A stretch of 64,000 nt of DNA, from positions 310,001-374,000 of the forward strand of contig JAULSN010000006.1 of the NCBI GenBank assembly GCA_033439765.1. Direction: 5' to 3'. A program made the position numbers and the translations under genes. The DNA is from Lasiosphaeria ovina. Taxonomy: Eukaryota > Ascomycota > Sordariomycetes > Sordariales > Lasiosphaeriaceae. Every line of letters starts with the position of its first letter. The first letter of the stretch is position 1. A model generated the notes under the pieces. That model was not told where the DNA came from and ran no database searches. It saw nothing but the letters and a program-made list of their open reading frames with translations. Positions 58,154 through 64,000 of the stretch are shown one piece after another.

Positions 58154-59004
58154 CTAAAAGCTGGAAACAGAGCAGCAGTAATGCCAGAGTTCCGAGACGT
58201 GCCGGGGGGGGGGGGGGGGGGGGGGTCCCTTTCTTTTTTGCTTCTTTTTTGTCTCTTTTTTTGGTCTGAATTGTATACTTCGATCAGGCGTGTACAAGAC
58301 TGTTCTTATGATACCACTGCATTTAGCGGAGTTGGGGAGTTGGGGATTGTTTGTTGATTGGATATATGGATACAGGGGCCTCGCCAGGCCGGGAAGGCTT
58401 TGGTTGCGCGATAGGGGCCACTTTTCCCCTGCGAGCCCCGGGTGAAGCGCAGCTCTGTATATGTTACGAAATGAAGGTCGCGAGTAACCGACACGATTAA
58501 TAGTGCATATTTGCAGACCCAAGTGATATCTCGTCTAAAACCATCGGTCGGAAGGTCCAAGAAGTCCAAGATGGCTGGGCCAGTTTCGCCGGTTACCATC
58601 GGTGTCAGCACCAAAAGGCCGAAAAATATCGTGTTAGTGCTCGCCAACTGGCTCTTTCCTCCTGGCTCTCTTCCTTCTTCCATACTCCCAAAAGACGGTA
58701 TTAAACAAGGCCATTCGATACCATTTAGCTAATGGGGTAAAAGAGGAACGGTCACGCCACATTCTAAATCTACCTTATTCCTGAGGTATTACTTCAGCGC
58801 CCCTTTTCCCCCTCCCCTTCCCTTCCCTTCCCCGCTCCTCCCAATCCTTTACCGAAACCAGGCGCAACAAGTTCACCACACCACATAGCACGCCGTACAG
58901 TTACCTCGGCTCACTCGCCGTGAACGAGACTCTACGATCAATTGAGCCATCAACGAATTTCTAATCACAGATTTTGAAGGGGGCTTGCTTGAAAAAAGCC
59001 CACA
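58154..59004. other. intergenic between the C2H2 gene and ribokinase
   Basis: G22 run near the left end (listed), T/C tracts, and the ribokinase promoter. No gene seen. Confidence 0.55.
58204..58225 (+). repeat. G22 homopolymer
   Basis: Twenty-two consecutive G, 51 nt beyond the C2H2 gene stop codon on its sense strand. Confidence 0.85.
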
Positions 59005-59189
59005 ATGGCCGCCCTCCCGCGCATCACGGTGCTCGGGTCGCTGAACATGGACCTGGTCGCCTACGTGTCGCACCACCCGGCCCCGGGGGAGACCATGACG
59101 GCCGACAAGTTCGCCACGTCGACGGGCGGCAAGGGCGCGAACCAGGCCGTGGCGTGCGCCAAGCTGTCGCGGCCGCGGCCCTCCTCCTC

Positions 59190-59223
<34 letters not shown>

Positions 59224-60066
59224 TCATCGGACACAGCCGCCACCAACACCACGGCCCACGTCGGCATGGTCGGCTGCGTCGGCGACGACAGCTACGGCGC
59301 GCTGCTGCGCGGCAACCTGGCGCGGCACGGCGTCGACGTGTCGGGCGTCGACGCGCGCGTGGGGCTCAAGACGGGCGTCGCGCTCATCGTCGTCGACGCG
59401 CCCTCCGGCGAGAACCGCATCATCCTGTCGCCCGAGGCCAACCACGCCGTGCTGGCCGGCGACGTCGCCGTGGCGGGCATCTTTTCTGACTCCGACACGA
59501 GGCCTGACCTGCTCATCATGCAGCTCGAGATCCCGCTGCCCACGGTGCTCGCGGCGCTCGCGCGCGCGCGCGAAGCCGGCGTCGCCGTGCTGCTGAACCC
59601 GGCCCCCGCGCAGCCGCTGCCCGACGCCGCGTACGCGGGGCTTGCGCACCTGGTGGTCAACGAGACGGAAGCGGCGCTGCTGGGCGGCGTGGCGGACTCG
59701 GCATCGCTGGTCCCCTCGACAGACGCCGAAAAGGCACCACAGGCGCTCGATGCGGTTGCGCGCGCGTTCGTGGCCAAGGGCGTGCGCAACGTGGTGGCGA
59801 CGCTCGGCAGCCACGGCGTCTTCTTCCTGACGGCCGACGGCCGCAGCGGGCTCGTGCCCGCCGAGAAGGTGGCTGCTGTTGTCGATACCACGGCCGCCGG
59901 CGACACGTTTGTCGGCGCGTACGCGCTCGAGGCTGTCGCTGCGTCCGCCGCGGGCCGCGAGTTCGATGTCGAGGCTGCCGTGCGCAAGGCGAACCGCGCT
60001 GCGGCTAGGACGGTCGAGAGAGCCGGCGCGCAGGACTCGATTCCCTGGCGGGACGAGCTTGTGTGA
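59005..60066 (+). CDS. RBK1: ribokinase
   Basis: PfkB-family kinase converting D-ribose to ribose-5-phosphate, feeding the pentose phosphate pathway. Single exon, 353 aa. Seen: ITVLGSLNMDLVAYVSHHP, the substrate-binding GGKGANQAVACAKL (residues 41-54), LNPAPAQPLPDAAY, the VVNETEA motif, and the PfkB signature DTTAAGDTFVGAYALE with catalytic Asp300 in AAGD. Compared with bacterial and yeast ribokinases there is an insertion of about 20 residues after Leu54: a poly-Ser run followed by Pro (from a TCC repeat). The ATG follows CCCACA and is the first in frame. No intron; very GC-rich codon use. Identification is secure. Confidence 0.95.
59181..59222. repeat. (TCC)n / C-run coding for poly-Ser-Pro in ribokinase
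   Basis: About eleven TCC triplets followed by a run of C, coding Ser then Pro. Slippage in the C-run would shift the frame, so this is a likely error-prone site. Confidence 0.85.
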
Positions 60067-60503
60067 GCGAGCTTGATGGTGGTGGTGGCTTCCGCGTGGC
60101 GTTTGTGTTGTCTGGTAGATATTGTGAAAGTAGAAGAAAAAGAAGAAGAAAGAATAATCATATTACGGTGTGGTGTTCAAAGGGAGTTCATGTGGCCTCG
60201 TCAAAATGGCGCGTGATAGACAAGAGCTTTAGAGACCCGTGAACATAAAATATGGGCGGAAGTCTTTCTTGCGGTGGACTTGTGTTTACTCGTGTTTACT
60301 TTACTCGCACCCTCGGTATATCATGTTTGGAACTGCCCCTCACTCTTGGCCGTAACCTGTATATTCATTATTCCCTGTCTTTCGTTCCCTATTCTTTATT
60401 CCGTACCGGAAGACAAATTAAGCACGCACGCATACTGAAACACGCACAGCTAAACGACCGAACAGCCCCCCCCCCCCCCCCCCCCCTCCCCCAATTTTCC
60501 TCC
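60067..60503. other. intergenic, convergent 3' regions
   Basis: Between the stops of ribokinase (+) and the GFA gene (-). Contains the C21 run, AT-rich sequence and duplicated GTGTTTACT words near 60.28 kb. Confidence 0.6.
60466..60486 (-). repeat. C21 homopolymer (G21 on the sense strand of the GFA gene)
   Basis: Twenty-one consecutive C, 17 nt beyond the stop codon of the minus-strand GFA gene, so its transcript would carry a G-run there. Confidence 0.85.
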
Positions 60504-61822
60504 TCACGGATTGACATACAGCGGCTCCAGCGTCTTGCCGCGGGTCGAGTGCCGGGGCGCTAGGCCGTCAAGCTCGGCACCATCAAGAAAGGCGCGCAGC
60601 GTAACGGGGCGGGTGTGGCCGCGGGCGGCGCGGAACTGGCGCGCGGGCTCGGGCAGCGCGGCCACGTCGGCGTCGCTGAGCGGGTTGAGGTCGTTCATGA
60701 GGTGTACGCCGCACGTGCGGCAGAAGGCCTTGCGCCACACGGTCGAGCCGAACACGTAGTGCGACAGGTCCGCCCCGAGACCGTCGCGCTCGACGACGCG
60801 CACTTGCTCTTTTGTCGGGTAGATCCAGATGTAGCCGCCCTGTGTGTGTGGGAGAAAGGATGGTGTCAGTCCGGTCCGGGATGTTTAGGTCGGGCAGTAA
60901 GGAAACGATGGGAGTGGGGAGGAAAAGGGGGTGGGTGGGCTTACCCGCGCGCAGATGCTGCAGTCGCAGTCGAGGACCATGCCCTTGTACGAGCCGCCCA
61001 GCGCGCCGTCGATCTTGACGGCGGCCGTGACGGCGCCGCAGTGGCAGCTTCCGTGGTAGACGTGCACGTCGTCGCCGTCGAGCTGGGCGGGCGGCTCCGG
61101 GCCCTTGTAAGGGGTCGCCTGGTACGGGTCGCCGGCCTTGGCGCCGTCGTGTCTGACAGGACCAGGCAGAAACACGTCAGCTCTCATTTGTGTCTCGTCT
61201 CTCTTTGTCTCTCCCGGCATTAAAGTAAATGCGTGCTTACTTGCGGATCTCTAGGTCCCAGACGTCAAAATCTTGAAAGGCACGGATCTGGTTTCGTCCG
61301 GAAAAAGGTCAGCCAGCGGCGCTTGGAGCAACCAGGACCCAGTGTCTCTGTTTCTATCTCTCGATTATTTCCCAGTGTTCTCCTTCTTTTTCCTCGATAA
61401 AAGTCCCAGGCAGCGGCAATCCAAGTTCCCTCGCAGCACGTACATTGATGAAGACGGTCTTGGCCGACGGATCAGCCATGGAGGCCATGGTGGCTGTGCC
61501 GCATTTTCCGCAGAACTAATACACGGAAATACTGAGTCAGAGCCGGGGGACAATGCTACCAGCAGCTGCAGTCCCCAAAACAGAATACCTTGTGGACGAG
61601 GCTCTTGGCGCCAAAGGCGTAGTCGACGAGCAGGCCCTCGTCCTTGACGACGTTGACGGCGTCGGAGGTGGCCACGAGCCACACGTAGCCCTTCTTGGAG
61701 CAGATGCTGCAGTTGCAGACGGACGCTGACTTGATCTCGGGCACCTTGACCTCGAAGATGAAGGCGCCACAGTGGCAGTTGCCACGGTACGTTTTGGCGG
61801 TTTCCTCTGCTGGTCCAGACAT
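60504..61822 (-). CDS. tandem GFA-domain (CENP-V-like) zinc protein
   Basis: Protein with two GFA (glutathione-dependent formaldehyde-activating / CENP-V) folds, which bind zinc by cysteines; the bacterial Gfa enzyme adducts glutathione to formaldehyde. Exons 61822..61589, 61515..61444, 61287..61241, 61152..60945, 60839..60504; phases consistent, 298 aa. Domain 1: RGNCHCGAFIFEVKV, VCNCSICSKKGYVW, FCGKCGTATMASM. Domain 2: GSCHCGAVTAAVKIDG, DCDCSICARGGYIW, FCRTCGVHLMNDL. Both copies keep the C-x-C, C-x-C-x2-C and C-x2-C groups. A link DPYQATPYKGPEPPAQLDGD joins them. Tandem copies suggest an internal duplication. Several fungal GFA proteins are single-domain; catalytic role is not shown by the sequence. 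Confidence 0.9.
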
Positions 61823-64000
61823 TGTGCGTTCGCGGTACTCGCCTTTCCTTGTTGCTGGATAAACAAATCCCGCAGGCCAAACAGTTCTATGCTCTCTGTT
61901 CGCGGCGAGGAAGGCTTTAAATGCAGCGAATGGTCACAGAAAGAGGGGTAGGGCGCATTTTGAGATATGACCTTTACATGCTTGTGCTTCGTATCTACAC
62001 CGGCCTTAATCTTGCCGGCATGACGGACGGGCCTCACCAGGCTGATTCGAAAACCCCCATTGATTGGTGGTTCTTGAAACCTGCGACTTGCTTCAATGTC
62101 TCGCCTGCGGTGTGCAGTTGGAAGCATCCATCTACCGGTACGCGGAAAGGGGGGAAGCTGTCTGTGCGCCTTCAGTCAAGGAACCCCTTTTCCGGGCCGT
62201 GATAAGAACATGAATTGACACGTCTCGAAAGAGGCCCCGCGTCGCGAAATTGCACGCTATCAGGTGACTCACAATGGGTTAGTCAAATTGAGGGCCAGGG
62301 TGTTAATTGTTTTGTTGAGACTTGAGAGTTTCTAGGCGTGGGGGACCATCGGTCAATCAGCCCACGACGCAACGTCCGAGCTCACAGCCGTTGTCCGGGA
62401 TCGTGAGGAACGCTCAACTCAACCTCGAAGGGGCACTTGATTATTAAACGCAGCTCGCCGCAGCTCTGAACGGCAAATTCCGCCGTTGCTGCTTGCCCTG
62501 GCTGGGCCCATCCTTCGCTTGGCTACACCGCATGTCGAGCGAGAGTCCGGAAGCTGGGTCCCGAAAAGGGGGGTTGGCTTCACCACGGCGACGTTGGTCA
62601 GTCGGTATGGGTTTGTGCTAGTCACGCGACTTGCTGGCGCCGGAAGTTGCGGGGCAGGCACTGCAGTTCCAGAGCGCAACAATTCCAGGGCATGGCCTCG
62701 TCTAATCGCAAGCGCATTCTGGCGCCCAGCACAGCAGGTGACAAGTGGAAATCCAGGCTCAATTTTCCACTCAGGCCCCCCATGCCGATCACCCGCATGT
62801 TCCGCCCCCGTCTGGGGACCCTCTCGGGTCTAGCCATTCCTTCCCGGGTTTTCCGCCCCAGACAAACGAATTCGTCCTCAGCTCACCACATGATCTCCTG
62901 TACACTAAAGCCCGCCAGGGTTTGTATTGTACTGTACCAGGAAGAGCGTTTTCGTGGCAGCACGCCCGACGCTTTTGCAGAGTTTTCTGTTGCCAACATA
63001 TCAGCTGATCGTAGAACAAATTACGAGAGACGAACCGACGCCGGCCAGTCCCTTAGGGACACGAGCAGCTACCCGCTATTGGCAACGTCGGGCAGCGACT
63101 CGGGGAGCCTGCACAAGCGAGAGCTAGCCGTAACGACGCCATGATTTGCTCCGAGAAACCAGGTTCGAGAACATCTTGGGCGGCGGGGCTGCAAGGCCCT
63201 TGGATTCTCGTCAAGTGACTTGTGTGTCTCCGGTGGATGACGCTGCGTTCCGAGCTCTCCATCTCGATTCTCAGTAATACGTAGTATAAACCACGAGGGT
63301 GTCGTTACCCCTAGACTAGTCTAAAACCATCTTGCCGGAGACTCAATATCTGTCCCATGTTTCCATGTTCCAGACCGGTTCCGGGCTCGGGCTTCGAGAG
63401 TCCTCGGTGGACAAGGTCATGCAATGCCATGGAAGTTGAAACATACGAGCAGCAAGCAAACAAACAACAGCGTGTCTCTGAGCAACATGGGCGCACAAAG
63501 ATGGGCAAGGCTTCCCCGCAATGTTCCGACATGCAGCCATCCTCCACTCCACATTCCAGAATGCTGGCCAGACATGCATCTGTCCAGCATGGCATGGAAT
63601 CGCTGCAGTGCGCCGTATTGGGCGGCGCCTGCATCTGGCTCCGCTCAATTCGCTTGGTGCTTCTGGGCGTGGGGTTGGTCGGGCATTTTGTCCGTCTTTT
63701 CTTTTTCTTTGCTCGATTCGGGGCCGGGATGCGACGACTTTGAAAGCGCGAGCGACGGACAAATGCCATACCTGGGTTTGGGCAACAAACGGGGCATGTA
63801 CAGTACTGTACACTAATAGTAACACACGGGGCTTGGACGGCGGCCTCGGATGACGTCGACGACTGTCCACCGGCTGCGGGAACCTCTCAGAGCGGCAGAC
63901 GGTGAAGATGCAAACCGACCCTGGAGGTATGCCAGTCTTCCGACTAGACCTTTTGTCGTCTTTGGACCGCAAACGACTCGAAGCATTGCCGACGACTGTT
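61823..64000. other. 2.2-kb gene-free stretch to the window end
   Basis: Overlapping open frames up to about 200 codons in both directions (notably 62.5-63.1 kb and 63.3-64.0 kb) show no motif, no consistent splice signals and odd composition. The gene that should follow is outside the window. Confidence 0.45.

Noticed and set aside
63343..63972. 209-codon minus-strand frame at the window end
   Set aside because: Arg/Pro/His-heavy composition, overlapped by equally long frames on the other strand, no motif.
1..64000. tRNA, rRNA and CRISPR search
   Set aside because: Scanning by eye for T-loop GGTTCRA words with a matching acceptor stem, 5S-like blocks and spaced direct repeats found nothing convincing. 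A covariance-model search would settle this.

Overview
This is nuclear DNA of a filamentous ascomycete, most likely a Sordariomycete. Genes are spaced 0.5-3 kb apart and lie on both strands. Introns are mostly 47-110 nt with GTAAGT/GTATGT-type donors, CTAAC/CTGAC branch sites and CAG/TAG acceptors. Several protein families are specific to Pezizomycotina: an H4 histone variant, DUF3659/LEA-like proteins, an AA9-type LPMO, fungal C2H2 regulators and a short CxC metallothionein. I saw no tRNA, rRNA or CRISPR. I did not identify the species.

Layout. 1-13.2 kb: 5' part of galactokinase (-), a 248-bp element with near-perfect 36-bp inverted termini (MITE-like), a decayed reading frame interrupted only by amber codons, a 32-aa metallothionein (+), a C2H2 zinc-finger protein (-), and ILV2 acetolactate synthase (-, five exons). 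16.9-29.5 kb: a run of low-complexity proteins of unknown role. Gene A (-) and gene B (+) share a C-terminal LRLRLDLNL...IHGDL motif and a splice donor at the same codon position. Gene C (+) encodes a conserved cytosolic-type protein, and genes D and E (+) carry DUF3659/LEA-like repeats. 30.3-46.5 kb: a HIRAN-SNF2-RING (Rad5/HLTF-type) translocase (+), a divergent AA9 LPMO (-), mitochondrial HSP10 (-), a SAT4/HAL-type kinase (-), mitochondrial ribosomal protein uL11m (-) and, divergent from it, the survival factor SVF1 (+). 47.3-61.8 kb: a histone H4 variant (+), a two-TM GNAT-like protein (-), a 993-aa C2H2 regulator (+), ribokinase (+) and a tandem-GFA-domain protein (-).

Most genes are ordinary, unlinked housekeeping genes. 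The part that looks like a neighbourhood with shared function is 16.9-29.5 kb: five genes for acidic, Q/P/S-rich or repeat proteins, two of them paralogous at the C-terminus and two sharing DUF3659-type repeats. Other departures from the norm are the H4 variant with an acetyl-lysine-poor tail and a C-terminal extension, an ILV2 with Val at the classical herbicide-site proline, an AA9 protein lacking the axial Tyr, and long G-runs just 3' of three genes on their sense strand. Exon joins below were checked by hand for reading-frame phase; none has transcript support here.
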